DNA of 64,000 bases from Brachyhypopomus gauderio (Eukaryota; Chordata; Actinopteri; Gymnotiformes; Hypopomidae). The stretch is from NCBI RefSeq assembly GCF_052324685.1, contig NC_135219.1, positions 25,113,032-25,177,031 of the forward strand, read 5' to 3'. Below are positions 1 to 11,507 of this stretch, piece after piece. Below the pieces are notes generated by a model, which was given only the letters and a program-made list of their open reading frames with translations, ran no database searches and was not told the DNA's origin. Position 1 is the stretch's first letter, and each line of letters starts with the position of its first letter. The translations under genes were made by a program, and so were the position numbers.

Positions 1-236
1 ACATATGTGATGACAGACTGTTCGTCTGGGGAACACACCATCATGTCTGCAACAGTACAGAATTAACTGTACATTAAACTATATATAAAAGGTAATATCA
101 TGCACTCTCTGTGTACTGTACCCTGACTATTGGCCAACTAAAATCTTTTCTCATTGTAAACCACTAAATATTTCTGAAAATGTCTGTGGAATTTAAGCTT
201 CAGAATAAGTGAAGGAAGGTTTTAGATGTTCATTAC

Positions 237-430
237 CTTCTTTTTGTAACAGTGCTGGGATTCCTAGACTCTGCTCTGCCAAGGTGAAGACATCTGTTAA
301 ATTCTGCCTGGGACTGGTGGACAGAGCTGCATTCATATCCACCAGTTCAGGTTTGGCACACTTTACAAGGGCCAGAAATGCTAAACCATCCCTCCAGCTT
401 TCACTGAAGTCACAGACCTCTACACCGTAT
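237..430 (-). CDS. clmn: clmn exon: CH2 domain, central part
   Basis: The acceptor is ctttag before base 430 and the donor is gtaatg after base 237. The first base completes the Leu codon left open by the previous exon. It encodes YGVEVCDFSESWRDGLAFLA and ends at GIPALLQKE, the helix pattern of the second CH domain. The exon is 194 nt and leaves one base for the next exon, which is outside the window. Confidence 0.9.
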
Positions 431-3400
431 CTAAAGAAAAAAGCAATGTTTTACGTTTTTCACATAAAAGCAGTAAACAGCAGCAACAACAGCAACAAAT
501 AACACAATGTGAACACAGTAAGTCTTCAGTATAACTCAGATAGAAGCAAGCTCCTGCAGCCCTTACAGTGAAGTGGACATGTTTGCCCAGTTCAGCAGTG
601 CTGTAATGGCCTTGCTGCGGTACTTGGGCTGACTAGACAACCCGCCACTTTTGGAGAGATGAGTGTCGCTCTGCTCAACACTGGGGGGCGCTGGAGAGCT
701 GCAGGCAGAGGAGTCACTCTTAGGTAGAGAAGCAAGGCTAGACAGAGATGAGAACCTTTTCTCAAGGTTTCCTGTCACTTCCTTTAACTGTTGGAGAAAT
801 TGTACAAGTCTGTTCAAATTTATAAAATTCAGCAAAATTTTTATATACTAAACCACAAGCTCCAGGGCAATTCATTATTCTCTACCTGAAATGAAACTAT
901 GATATTCCAGATAAGCCCTAGTACAACCGAAGACCTGCCATCAGCAATGTCTGCAGCTTCTACATTTACAACTTTCACCTAAAATGAAAACACATACATA
1001 TTAATCACAGATATGAGGACATAATAATCAAAATTAGCCATTTTAAGCTAACGCAACTCACATTTCTATCTTCAAGGAAATCCAGAGCCTTCACAATATT
1101 GTTGAGACTGAAAATATAATTTGTAGATGGTCTGAACCTGTAAAGCTGGAAAGAAATCTGAGATCACAATCTCCATAGTGATTAATGGCCTTTCTGCTCT
1201 GCCAAACAAACTCTCTCATCTCAATCCCCCAGGCACACAGGACATAGCCAGGTATGTCAGCACACACCTCCCAAGAAAAGCACATAACAGTTTCAATGGG
1301 GGAAGAAAATGTATGAGCACATTGTATGTATCAGTTTTATTTTGTGAGGTTTTATCTCACCTCCACAGATTTTCATTTCTTGCTACAGCAATGATGTGAA
1401 GTTCAAGACCTTTCAAGATGAGTTCAAGATTTTTCTAGACCCCACATTATATCAGTTTATACACTTTTTTGAAGAGCCATATTTTGAAAAGATGAAGACA
1501 GATACAAATTTAACTGCAATAATGGATTCTATTTAGTCATCCTGCCATTTAATTTTATCTACAAAGCTCAGTGTGTCACGTTACGGCCCCTGACCCCTCC
1601 CTTTTGGGCGTGTGTTTACGTTGTCTCCGTCTAGTCGTTGGCGTCTGTGGATCTCCGTGGGTGCGGTTACGTCTGAATGTGTTCATTCGTCTCACCTGTG
1701 GCTCGTCTCGTCATCACTCGGGGTTTATGTGGTTTGTCTATTTAATGTGCGTTCGCGCAGTGTCCCGTGCTCGTCTTTGTTTGAGTCTAACACGTCTTTA
1801 TATGTACGTGTTCTATGTGCGCTGTTTGCGCTATTTTTGTTATAAATAAAGTAACGTTCGTGAGACCGTGGGACTCGTGCCTCATCCTTCACTCTGCCGC
1901 GAGCGTTTCACAGTGCTGCACAGTTTATTAGTTCATCTGTGGTTATTAGTTCATCTAATAAGAAAACCAATTAATGTACAAATGACAAAGGAAAGCATTT
2001 GTGCAATACTGTATATAAATATATGTAAATACAAGATTAAGCAAACAATCAATGAATGTGTTTTGTTATTATTTTTTGTAAGGCAGGGCTTAATTTGAGC
2101 CGGATCCTGCCGGAACAAGATCCGGGAACTCTTTCATTTTGAAGGGTGCGTTCCGGGAACTGTCTGCCTTGATCCAGTAACTTTCAAGCCTACTAATTAT
2201 AAGTTATGAAGAAATCTGTCTGCGTTGAACCAATTAATTGAACAAATAATTATATAAAATACATTTTTAAACACAAGATCCACATTCAGGCTTCCTAAAT
2301 CACATAAGAGCTCTCCCTTTTAGCGATGCCTTTCCGTGTCTCCCCTATAAAGCTAGTTATACTTTCGTGAGTGACCGTAGCGTGCGACTCCGCACACCTC
2401 TCACGCGTCACATTCTGTGCAGTGTTGTCCGAAACGATATGTGGTAATATAAAGAAACCCCTCAAAAACAGGGGAAGGATCATTTTAATTTTAATGTTGC
2501 ATTGTGTTTCAGGTTTGAAAAGTGCTGGAATTTAGGCCAAAGTATTGACATTTGTGCGCCTAATCGTTGCGTTTTGTGTGCGATCCGGTGACATTGTTGA
2601 CCTCAGTTGACCTTGTCTCATGCCGCTGTTTGCGTTCCGGCATCGTTTGATTTACAAATTAAGCACTGTTGTAAGCAGTGGGGGGGGCAATGCCCCCCCC
2701 CCAACAGAGCCTGTGCCACCCCTAGTGCCACCCCACTGGAAATGGTAACTTTACCCACTGGCGACCGGTCGATCGCGACATAATATTTAATTTGTGTCCA
2801 TTTTACACTCGCCAACCCCCCCACCCCGTCGACAGCTAACACTCGACACAACCCACCCCCCGTCGACAACTTACACTCAAGCCACCCCCCCCCCCCCCCC
2901 CCCACCTGTCCCGTCGACAAACCCCGTGGACCCCTCGGATAAAGCTTTGGTCACCCCTTGGCCACCCCTTGAAAAAAAGTCTAGCTCCGCCACTGGTTGT
3001 AAGGGTTAGAAAAATGTCAAATATAGACAGTAGTACATATGGTCTAATAGAATAGCACAAAGTAGCCTGATACATGTAAAGTTGAACAACAAAGGTTGTG
3101 TAAATTTGTTTAACTCATAGCATTTATTCTATGGAACTGAGTGCGGAGGAGATTTGCTATGCTTTTCCTGACTTCTTTGATATGGCTGAAAATACAAATT
3201 TGTCATTCTAAGGTTTCAAGAATGTAGATAATTTCTTTTTTCTTTGGATTTCTCCAGTTTAGTCATTAAATTGGCTAAATGGCCTTGGACAATGACTACA
3301 GCTACCAGCCATATTACCTTCATTCAAAGATGTTCAAGATCATCATTCCAAAGGGGTTCCAACAAAACTTTAATCCAAATATTATAACCACTACTGCTGG

Positions 3401-5121
3401 TCAGTGCAAACTAGTCTCTTTAAATGCAGGAGGAGAATGATGAGACAAACAGCAGCTACCTTTGGAAAATTCAAGAACCTAATTGAAGAAATAGATCATA
3501 TTACTCTTGATGAATTACAAATAACTTACTTTTAAATGTGCTATCTGCAGTCGATTTGACATTTTTCGATTCAAAGCTTGTACTAAAAACAAGAAATTTG
3601 TAATATAAATTAACCCCATACTTCAATTATTCCATTCAGTTGACTATTAAATTTCAGCAGGACACCTCCCTCATTCCACATGGAATCTCACTAAATATAA
3701 CCCCCACTGTATCCAATTCTGTCTTCTCTCTAAAGTTTATTAAAAAACAATTGTAGCCATCCTATTGTATCTGCATTTGCTTGCCCAACAGAAACTATAC
3801 TCCAGTTTCTCAGTATTTTCTAGAAACCCTTGAACGCCTGAAAGAACAAATGCTACCTGCAAACTTCCTACTTTTTTCAGTGGGCATTAAAGGTTTATAC
3901 ACAGTCAATGTTAATTAAGATGTTTGAGAGCATTAATGATGTATCTATGACAAATGTGTTTAAATTGCCAAATGTTGCTACAGAGGCAAAAAAGTTAGGA
4001 AACTCAAAGAAAGAAAAATAATCTATACTTGTAACATTAGAACCACGTCAAATTTATATTTAAATAATAACACCTATAAACTGTGGTTTGACAGGGTGTT
4101 TACATACATCAAAGATACATCCATTTTTTGCACCTGAAATACTGGAAGCCGCTTCTTTCCATTTGGAATCCTACTATTAAAATCTTTTGTTTTAGCTTTG
4201 GCAAGAGTGCTTTGAGGGGGAAATTGCATCTGTGTAAAAGGCACTAAGGCCTACAGCAAATACTTTAAAACAGCAGAGCCTCTCGAAACGTGATACTACT
4301 GAACCTCTATCAAATCCAATACTGAATAGCAGTATTTGACAGCAGAGAATTACAAGGTCATTGCAAAGGTTGCAGTGTATAAGAAACAGTAAGAAACAGA
4401 TCTAATATATAATTAGATATATAATATAATTCTAAAGTTCTAATAGAAACATAGTTGTAATTTTGATATACACATGCACAGTTTAAAGATTAAACTCTAC
4501 ACTTTCACTTAATAGTCACAATTTAATTTCAGATTTGATGCATGCATATATCAAAAATGTGGCAATGTATTGCACTCCAAGGATTAATGCTAGAAATGTG
4601 CTGTTAAAGTATGTTTTTTGGAGGCAAGCTAAATATGCTGCATCAGAGATATGATATCTTAAATGCTAACCAACACAATCAAGCCATGAAGTCATCATCA
4701 TTATCAATCATTTGTCAGTGCTTGGCTGACACATGAAGCACAATATTTAAAAGGACACCAATTAAGCAAAATCTCACCATTTTACATCCTGACAATTCCT
4801 CTAGCAAAGCCATTAATATCTTCCCATCCCGAATATCTGTGAGCAGGTCATCTACCTGCATAGGAGGGTCACACTGGGAGAAAAGAACAAAATCTGGTTG
4901 CTCATTTAGGCTTCCATTAAAATGCAGATGTTCCATGTTTGGTAAAAACAGATTGAATTCCCTTTATAGGAAGTGTGGGTAAAGAACCATAATGAAACCT
5001 CATACAAATTAATATGAATATTGTTAGTTGACAAGGAAAAAAAGTGTCACCCTTTTCAAATGCATATTAATCCATCGAGTGAAGGTTCGTTTGCGGATAC
5101 CTTCTCTAGCATCTTCAGAAG
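237..5121 (-). CDS. clmn: calmin (actin-binding tandem CH-domain protein), N-terminal exons
   Basis: Six minus-strand exons join in one frame: 5121-5051, 4873-4778, 1145-1062, 978-886, 787-567 and 430-237. Together they encode two calponin-homology domains. CH1 has KRTFTRWINMHLKR, then DIRDGKILMALLEELSG, then IFSLNNIVKALDFLED, then ADGRSSVVLGLIWNII. A serine-rich linker follows, then CH2 with KAITALLNWAN and SWRDGLAFLALVKCAKPELV. This order, the spacing and the linker agree with vertebrate calmin, a tail-anchored protein whose tandem CH domains bind F-actin. Nesprin-1/2 CH domains are the nearest alternative. The DGKILMALLE signature and the GLRX5 neighbour favour calmin. The 3' exons, including the tail anchor, lie before base 1. 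The 5' end is not certain because no initiator Met was found in these exons. The intron 1146-4777 carries a solo LTR and two hAT elements, none of which touches an exon. Confidence 0.88.
567..787 (-). CDS. clmn: clmn exon: end of CH1, Ser-rich linker, start of CH2
   Basis: The acceptor is ccaacag and the donor gtaagg. It starts with LKEVTGNLEKRF, the end of CH1. A serine- and proline-rich linker of about 40 residues follows, then KAITALLNWAN, the first helix of CH2. The exon is 221 nt. The frame runs directly into a TAA two codons past the donor, which helps fix the splice site. Confidence 0.9.
886..978 (-). CDS. clmn: clmn exon: CH1 domain, C-terminal helix
   Basis: A 93-nt exon of 31 whole codons, acceptor ttttag and donor gtagag. 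It encodes VKVVNVEAADIADGRSSVV and then LGLIWNIIVSFQ, the conserved last helix of a type-1 CH domain. Confidence 0.9.
1062..1145 (-). CDS. clmn: clmn exon: CH1 domain, middle part
   Basis: An 84-nt exon of 28 codons, acceptor ttctttccag and donor gtgagt. It encodes LYRFRPSTNYIFSLNNIVKA and then LDFLEDRN. A second acceptor eight bases further in (tttacag) would break the frame. The upstream one gives the same length as remembered human calmin between SG and LNN, so it was chosen. Confidence 0.87.
1574..1910 (+). mobile_element. solo LTR in clmn intron
   Basis: The 337-bp unit starts TGTCACG and ends GTTTCA, and is flanked by the 5-bp duplication CAGTG (1569-1573 and 1911-1915). It contains tatttaa near 1739 and aataaa near 1845, as expected for a promoter and a polyadenylation signal. 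No internal region remains, so it is a recombination product of an LTR retrotransposon. Confidence 0.85.
2084..2668. mobile_element. non-autonomous hAT element
   Basis: Imperfect terminal inverted repeats CAGGGCTTAATTTG and CAAATTAAGCACTG are flanked by the 8-bp duplication TTGTAAGG. The right duplication is itself split by the next element. No transposase is visible. The stretch 2345-2520 belongs to a module that recurs in other hAT elements of this window. Confidence 0.8.
2676..2995. mobile_element. short hAT element inserted in a neighbour's target duplication
   Basis: It has CAGTGGGG...CCGCCACTG ends and the 8-bp duplication GTTGTAAG (2668-2675 and 2996-3003). The interior is G/C homopolymer-rich and non-coding. 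The duplication overlaps the last base and right duplication of the element at 2084-2668, so this insertion is the younger. Confidence 0.8.
3004..4777. other. clmn intron sequence, no other feature seen
   Basis: AT-rich unique-looking DNA between the hAT pair and the next clmn exon. No repeat boundary, RNA gene or open frame that I can support. Confidence 0.5.
4778..4873 (-). CDS. clmn: clmn exon: CH1 domain, actin-binding segment
   Basis: A 96-nt exon of 32 whole codons, acceptor tctcccag and donor gtgaga. It encodes CDPPMQVDDLLTD and then IRDGKILMALLEELSGCKM. The DGKILMALLE core is the hallmark of the family. Confidence 0.92.
5051..5121 (-). CDS. clmn: clmn exon: start of CH1 domain
   Basis: A 71-nt exon, acceptor ttgactcag and donor gtgaca. 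It encodes EDAREGIRKRTFTRWINMHL and then KR. QKRTFTRWIN is the usual entry into the first CH domain of spectrin-type actin-binding proteins. Its first two bases complete a codon begun in an upstream exon. Confidence 0.88.
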
Positions 5122-5679
5122 CTGAGTCAAATATAACAAAAATAAGACTTGTCAAACACATAAACCAAACCAGTTGTGTGTTTACAATGCAGGTACATTT
5201 GCAGAGGGCCTTCCATAAGGGCTTGTAAACATCCAGTTTAAATTAGTTTAGCTGATATTGAGAACTGGTAAATGTAGTGTTCAATAGGCACATTTGTTGA
5301 AGGACTCCTTTGAAAACACACAGGCAGTGAGAGCAGGTGCAAACAAGTATTAGCTGGAATTAGTTGTAGCCTGAGGAGTATGACAACAATACTATATTAG
5401 TACACTGGCAATAAAATCAGACCTTACTACTGCAAACTTTCTTTATTTTCTATCATACTCATTCCCTACATTTAAAAAAAATATAAAGATAGAAAGACAA
5501 TTGTTCATAATGTTTACCCTGTCACAAGATGCTAAAGGAGCTATTTTAGAACGGCACCAAAATCTAATAGGAGTCAAAAAGGAGAAAAAAAACGTAGTAA
5601 TTAGTAATCAGATTAATCTAAGCAGGTACTGAAGGCTGCCTATACGAAAATCTAGTAAACCTAGTGTTGCCTGACTTAC

Positions 5680-5745
5680 CTGAGAGGCTTGAAGGACATT
5701 TCTCTCTTTGTGATGCAGTAGCTTTCGCATAATCAAACGAGTGGC
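5680..5745 (-). CDS. candidate upstream clmn exon
   Basis: A 66-nt open stretch lies between a good acceptor (cacctgcag) and a good donor (gtaagt). Read with one base left over, it joins in frame to the exon at 5121 and would encode HSFDYAKATASQREKCPSS. It does not resemble the calmin N-terminus I remember, so it may be an alternative 5' exon or chance. Confidence 0.25.
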
Positions 5746-8500
5746 CTGCAGGTGACAACATCTCAAACAGGAAGGTAGATTTAGAAGACAAGAGTGAAGA
5801 GTTTGTGGCCAAATGTAAAACATAATGCAGAACTTACCACAAGGCACATAGACACACCCTGTTCGTACACGCTACGTCATGCCCTATGAATGCAGCTGTG
5901 AAATCACTGCAATAACTGTGGAATGCACTCAAAAACACTTCAGAGCTTAATGCACAGTTGGTGTGCAGCTTCTCAAAAGAAAATGCTACATACAGTAATT
6001 AACAAATTAGCCCCTACCAAGACACAAAAAATGTATGTGAATTAAATGCTTATTTGGCTATTTATATATGCAGTTATTTTATTACAAAAAATGAGAAAAT
6101 AATGCATTAAAGATTAAAAAATTTTTACAACTTGAAAAAAACTTTAACCAAGTAAACAGTAAAGGATGTTTTGAACATATATCATACACTGATTAAACAG
6201 AACCACCCTGCAGTAATAACAGAGGCTGACAGAGACTGATAAAGAGAAGATAAAGATTAAAGATTTTATAAAGTTATAACAATTCCAGTCTCCCTTGGAT
6301 CATTTAATTATTAGTGTTATTAATTTAACTTTTATTTTTAATAAAATATGTTATAGTTTTCTCGAAGCTTGTTTATGCATTGTGCATTATGATTGTGAAT
6401 ACTTTAAATTCTTAGCTTTTACTTTAAGGAAAGTAATAATTGACCTATATAAAGAAACACAGGTGGTAAACATTAATCCCCAAAAGACCATCTTCATTAT
6501 TAGATAAATAATGGATGATTGAGCAAACTGGCAACAGGATAGACAACCTTAGCTATATCTACTGGAAGTTAATTACATGTCTACTCGCAGCCACCATAAT
6601 TTATACCTCGGTTGAAAGAGTTGTTCTAATATTAATTACACTTCCTTTGACAACAATGAACAATAGACTGCACATAGAAAATCTCAATAACTCCAAAAAA
6701 GTCACAACTTTCACTGTATGACTGTCAAAACAATGAAAATATTTAATAATACTTCATAGCAGTGCAAACTACAATTTGTGGTTTTACAAGCTAGAATTGT
6801 GTTTGATTCTACCCTGGATCAACCATTTCAATACCTTTTCTTTCAAAAAGTTTTATTAACTATTGATATGAGGTTCACTTGTGATTAATTGATGAATTGC
6901 AAACACAACGATGTAAAAGTTTAGAAAGAACTGCAAATCAAACATTGTCCACAGTTTAGAGCTACGGAAATGCTTGAAATATACCATATCTTGTTTCAAA
7001 TGCAAATGCCCATTTATATGTGCATTGTATTGTTCCTAACTATATGGTACTGGAGATTTGAAAACTTTTAAATTAATTATATAGCACACATCCCTTATAC
7101 ATTACATGGAATGTTATGGTAAAAGCAACATACACATTTCCTGTAGCTTTAATACAGTTTTATTCATGTGACCTATTATTACACAGCATGAAATGTGAAA
7201 ATCACTATGCACTGCTGTTAAATGAAGGATATACATTTTGGAAAACCACATGCTTCAAAGTCCAGCAAATTATTACTTAAGTATGAATGAACTACTTATG
7301 TATGAATGGGTGGTCTCCTCAGACAGCTTCTCCTCTTAAAATTAAGTAGTTGCTGAATTAATTCCACATAAAATGAGCTGAAGCAAATCCCATTATCCTC
7401 TCAAACATACAACAGATCCCAGTGAAATTGTCACTGGTTTACACCATTGTTTTGTGTCGACTCTATCTACTCTGGCTTGTTGCCCTCCTTGGTTGAGATT
7501 CAGTTACATCAAGCCAAGTAAATTTCAGGCTAGATCCAACACAACTGAACTGTATATAGTCAAAAAATGAATAATAATAAATGAATAATTAATCATTCAG
7601 GAGAATCGTTTCTGACCACTGATTTGTAACGCTTTAATGCAAAACAAATTATCCAGTGAGCACTTGCACTGCTTTACATATGTCTCCTATACATATGTAC
7701 CCCTTTCTTGGTTCAGCAACTACAACCTCTTCACCTTCTGTAATATCTCAAACTGGATCACAAGGCACAGTCAGAAGATCCACCTAAAGAGAGATTAAAA
7801 CGTCAGTGTGTAAGCTGGCCACTGACAATCTTAGGATAGGACAGACTGGATAGATAGGATATTGTTGCAACAAAAAGTGTCTGAAAGGTGAGCTTGTCCT
7901 AACAGACAATATCGAAGTGCTCGGTCTTTGTTCTTCCTGTTTGTGGATAGGTAACAGTATCGGCCCACTATTACCGCCGTGGGAAACAGGGTTCAGTGTT
8001 AAAAGAATATCGCACGTAAGACCTCAAAACCTCCAGAGGTTACGCCTTCACTTCTTCCGTTAATATATGCAATATTGTTGAGTCGCTTGCAATTAATGTG
8101 AAAGGACTGCGTAACAACATTGCACATTTGTCACCACAAGCTTCAAACAAGAACATTTACAGCTAGCCAACCAGTACTTCTTATTAGCTAGCTGGCTATA
8201 TTAAAGGTATAAGACTGTAATACATGTAATGTGTTTAAAGTCAAATTCAGTACTGCTACTTACCTAAATAGCCAACTAGCGATAGTACACACATTTGATA
8301 CTGCCTGCAACATACTGCATGACCCGAAACACTTTGCTCGTTGTACATATATATATATGTGTATATATATAATCAACCAAGTAGCATACTGAACACGAAT
8401 TAAGTTAAAGCTCAAAATAAGCCGACGTAAAATGTCTTACAATGGCAACATTGAGAAATATTAGAGGTAGTTTCAAATAATTCGTGTCCGCGCAAATGCG
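5746..8500. other. clmn 5' region and intergenic DNA
   Basis: AT-rich sequence without recognisable genes. The first clmn exon and its promoter should lie here or in the GC-richer part near 7900-8500, but I could not place them. A short (TA)n/(TG)n run is at 8345-8372. Confidence 0.4.
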
Positions 8501-8820
8501 ACGATCATCAAATCATCTTCGTCTCAGGATCTTCGCGCACATATGAATTGAAGATCAGCGGATCTGCCCAAACTGCGTTCAGCGGATGTGCGGTCACGAA
8601 TGTTGGTTATAACTGACGTGTTTTTAAACCAATCGCAGAAGAGAAAAAGATACATGAGCAATACACGGACCAATCAGCGTCTGGTTTACGTATCTTGTAT
8701 TTAAGGGCGGCGCTCCTGAAAAGTCCTACAGGTTGTGGCGTCTTGGGAGGGAAAATACTAGTTTTGCGTTATTGCTCTTCGCATTTCATATCTATATTCA
8801 TATATATATTCATATATAAC
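8501..8820 (+). promoter_or_regulatory. glrx5 promoter and 5' UTR region
   Basis: CpG density rises just before glrx5 after several kilobases of AT-rich DNA. A TATA-like tatttaag lies at 8698-8705, about 115 bases before the ATG. Start-site positions are inferred only. Clmn is divergently oriented but its first exon is not placed, so a shared promoter cannot be claimed. Confidence 0.4.
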
Positions 8821-9100
8821 ATGAACAATATATTTAGGCTGACGTCTGGCTCTGTGCGGGCGGTGACATCGCTTCACAGGTCAAATCGGAGAAGTGGAGA
8901 GTTAGTGTACGTGTGGGCCCGTTGGTGTAGCAGGAGCGTGGCGGAGCTGGTGAAGCAGCAGAAGGTGGTGGTGTTCCTCAAGGGCTCTCCGCTCCAGCCC
9001 ATGTGCGGCTTCAGCAACGCCGTGGTCCAGATCCTCCGGCTGCACGGGGTCGACGACTACGCCGCCTACGACGTTCTGGAGGACCAGGACCTTCGACAAG
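8821..9100 (+). CDS. glrx5: glutaredoxin 5, exon 1
   Basis: Exon 1 encodes the N-terminal mitochondrial presequence and most of the monothiol glutaredoxin fold. The presequence ([20 protein letters not shown]) is rich in Arg and Ser and lacks acidic residues. The catalytic motif is CGFS in [17 protein letters not shown], with the conserved KGSP and [14 protein letters not shown] segments. GLRX5 carries [2Fe-2S] clusters from the ISCU scaffold to target proteins in mitochondria and is needed for heme synthesis. The frame is open upstream to 8695, but this ATG gives the usual length and a typical presequence. The donor gtcagt splits a Gly codon after its first base. With exon 2 the protein is 150 residues, close to the human 157. 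Confidence 0.96.
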
Positions 9101-9163
9101 GTCAGTCCAAACCCGCCAGGTCCTTCTGACCGCGGACCGTCATGTGTTCGTGTTGGGCAGAAT

Positions 9164-9706
9164 GTGACTCTGGCGGAGTTAAATGTATGTGACTCTGGTG
9201 GAGTTAAATGTATGTGACTCTGGTGGAGTTAAATGTATGTGACCCTGGTGGAGTTAAATGTATGTGACCCTGGTGGAGTTAAATGTATGTGACCCTGGTG
9301 GAGTTAAATGTATGTGACCCTGGTGGAGTTAAATGTATGTGACCCTGGTGGAGTTAAATGTATGTGACCCTGGTGGAGTTAAATGTATGTGACCCTGGTG
9401 GAGTTAAATGTATGTGACCCTGGTGGAGTTAAATGTATGTGACCCTGGTGGAGTTAAATGTATGTGACCCTGGTGGAGTTAAATGTATGTGACCCTGGTG
9501 GAGTTAAATGTATGTGACCCTGGTGGAGTTAAATGTATGTGACCCTGGTGGAGTTAAATGTATGTGACCCTGGTGGAGTTAAATGTATGTGACCCTGGTG
9601 GAGTTAAATGTATGTGACCCTGGTGGAGTTAAATGTATGTGACCCTGGTGGAGTTAAATGTATGTGACCCTGGTGGAGTTAAATGTATGTGACCCTGGTG
9701 GAGTTA
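9164..9706 (+). repeat. 25-bp minisatellite in glrx5 intron
   Basis: About 22 head-to-tail copies of a 25-bp unit (gtgaccctggtggagttaaa plus tgtat), starting 63 bases after the exon 1 donor. The first copies carry gactctgg in place of gaccctgg. The later copies look identical, which suggests recent expansion. Confidence 0.97.
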
Positions 9707-10370
9707 ATCTGGTGAGGTAGGTTATATTCATGGATGTGTTGGGGAATGTTGTTCTAATTAGACTAATGTCACTAGCTTAGCTAACTGTTGGTGGGAATCC
9801 GCAGAGCCAGACAGGGTTTCTGAGTCCGGAAAAAACAGAAGTTTACAATGCAATGAAATTTATATGCCAGGTACGTAACTCAAAAAACTTGATAAAATGG
9901 CATTTGTAGCGTTAACTTTGAGAAACGTGGGAAGAGCTAGTTCGTTCTCAGCAAGCTAGTTACATGACAAACATTACAAACTACCCAATTTTCTGCCCTT
10001 ATGTTCCGACTACTGTGGTGGTCAGGAATAAAACGGCTAGTACCTACGTTAAAACGAGTGGACGGCTATTGGCCTCACAAATTATGATTCGTTCTGTGAG
10101 ATTTTGATGTCAAACATGCGGGGAAGAGCCCTGGATAAACGGATGAAGGTGAAGTGAGCTTGTGTGTTCAGATTGCTTTATCAGTCTTGTGCAGCACAAG
10201 TGACTGGGCGTTGGCGTCTGAGCATTAACGACTAGACAGTGCTGAGAAGCTGCCGCAAACTAACGACAGCTAACGAGTGAATTGCGGATAGTTTGACACA
10301 TTTTCATTCCAACATGACGTTTTATTTATGTATCAGGTTTGAAATTAAATTGTCATGTTCTTTCTGAAAG

Positions 10371-10543
10371 GAGTGAAGACATTCTCGAACTGGCCAACGA
10401 TTCCTCAGGTCTTCTTCAACGGAGAGTTTGTTGGGGGCTGCGACATCCTCCTACAGATGCATCAGAGTGGCGACTTGGTTGAAGAACTTCAGAAGTTGGG
10501 CATCCGATCTGCACTTCTGGACACAGAAAAAGAGTCTAAGTAG
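10371..10543 (+). CDS. glrx5: glutaredoxin 5, exon 2
   Basis: The acceptor ctttctgaaag joins GGA (Gly) across the intron. The exon encodes [20 protein letters not shown] and then [19 protein letters not shown], the glutathione- and cluster-binding part with TIPQVF and GGCD, and ends [11 protein letters not shown]. An ATTAAA at 10755-10760 could serve as the polyadenylation signal. The intron is about 1.27 kb. Confidence 0.96.
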
Positions 10544-11507
10544 ATTTGTTCAGTTGTGGGTGTATGAATTAAAGTGCTTCTATAAAAGTTGGGTGTAATG
10601 ACCTACTGAAGACCAAACTGTAAACAAATCCTCAGAACATTGCACACAGATGTGCACTGTATTACACAATTTTCTTAAGTTGTATACCTTTATATTCATA
10701 GCAAACACTTGTGTAATACACAGCATATTTAAAGTTATGTATATTTCAAAATGTATTAAATGTAGTGTTGGGTAGTCTACTTTTTGTCAGTAAAATATTT
10801 TTAAAGTGAATATTGTTTGTTCTGTGGTGAACTGGGTAGTCTGAACATGAACACATGAATGTCATGTTTCCAGTCACACTGAAAAGGATATACAAGTTCT
10901 AAATATTTATACCTGAAATCAGTCTTTTCTTTAGTAGGGGGAGACCAGGGACAGTTGTAACGTGGGACGGTTGTAACACCTTGAATTCCTCCAAACAGAT
11001 ACAAGCTAGAGTGATTACACTCACTGTGCACATGCTCAGTTAGACTGTCTTCTTACTAACAAAAAAGGAGCCACATTTGAAACTCCCAGAGAAGGTAATC
11101 ACCAAAAGTGTTTTTTTTTTTTTTTTAGGTAAAAATGTAACTTTTCTATCAGAGGTATTTTTGGATACTGTCCTGAGATCAAATATCTATGAATCCAAAT
11201 AAGTATTATTAGAATTACTGTTTTGTAAGTTAAATTTAGAAATGATTAACATGTGTCCAACTAGCAGTCAGGCTCGTTCACATGAGGTGAAAACATAACT
11301 GGTGATACTGGGACGATTGTAACGCCTTGTTACAACCGTGCCTGAACCAAGTAGTCAGTGACAATGACCATTTATGATCTGCCAACCATTGTGAAGAGTG
11401 CCCTTCCCCTGGCTGCAACACCATCAAATATTCAGGCAGGGTTTGTAGGCACTGGAATTTGGCTTTTTAAAAGAGATATTTTTAATGACCGACTTTGCAC
11501 CATCCCT

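Noticed and set aside
2618..3075. Gly-rich and Pro-rich frames around the long C tract
   Set aside because: They are low-complexity translations of homopolymers inside a short hAT element.
1062..4873. Missing microexon between the clmn exons at 4778 and 1137
   Set aside because: Using the acceptor tttacag at 1138 breaks the frame and seemed to call for a microexon. The acceptor ttctttccag at 1146 restores the frame and the expected length, so none is needed.
9164..9706. CRISPR-like direct repeat array
   Set aside because: The units are contiguous with no spacers, and the surrounding genes are vertebrate. It is a minisatellite. The same holds for 43078-43535.
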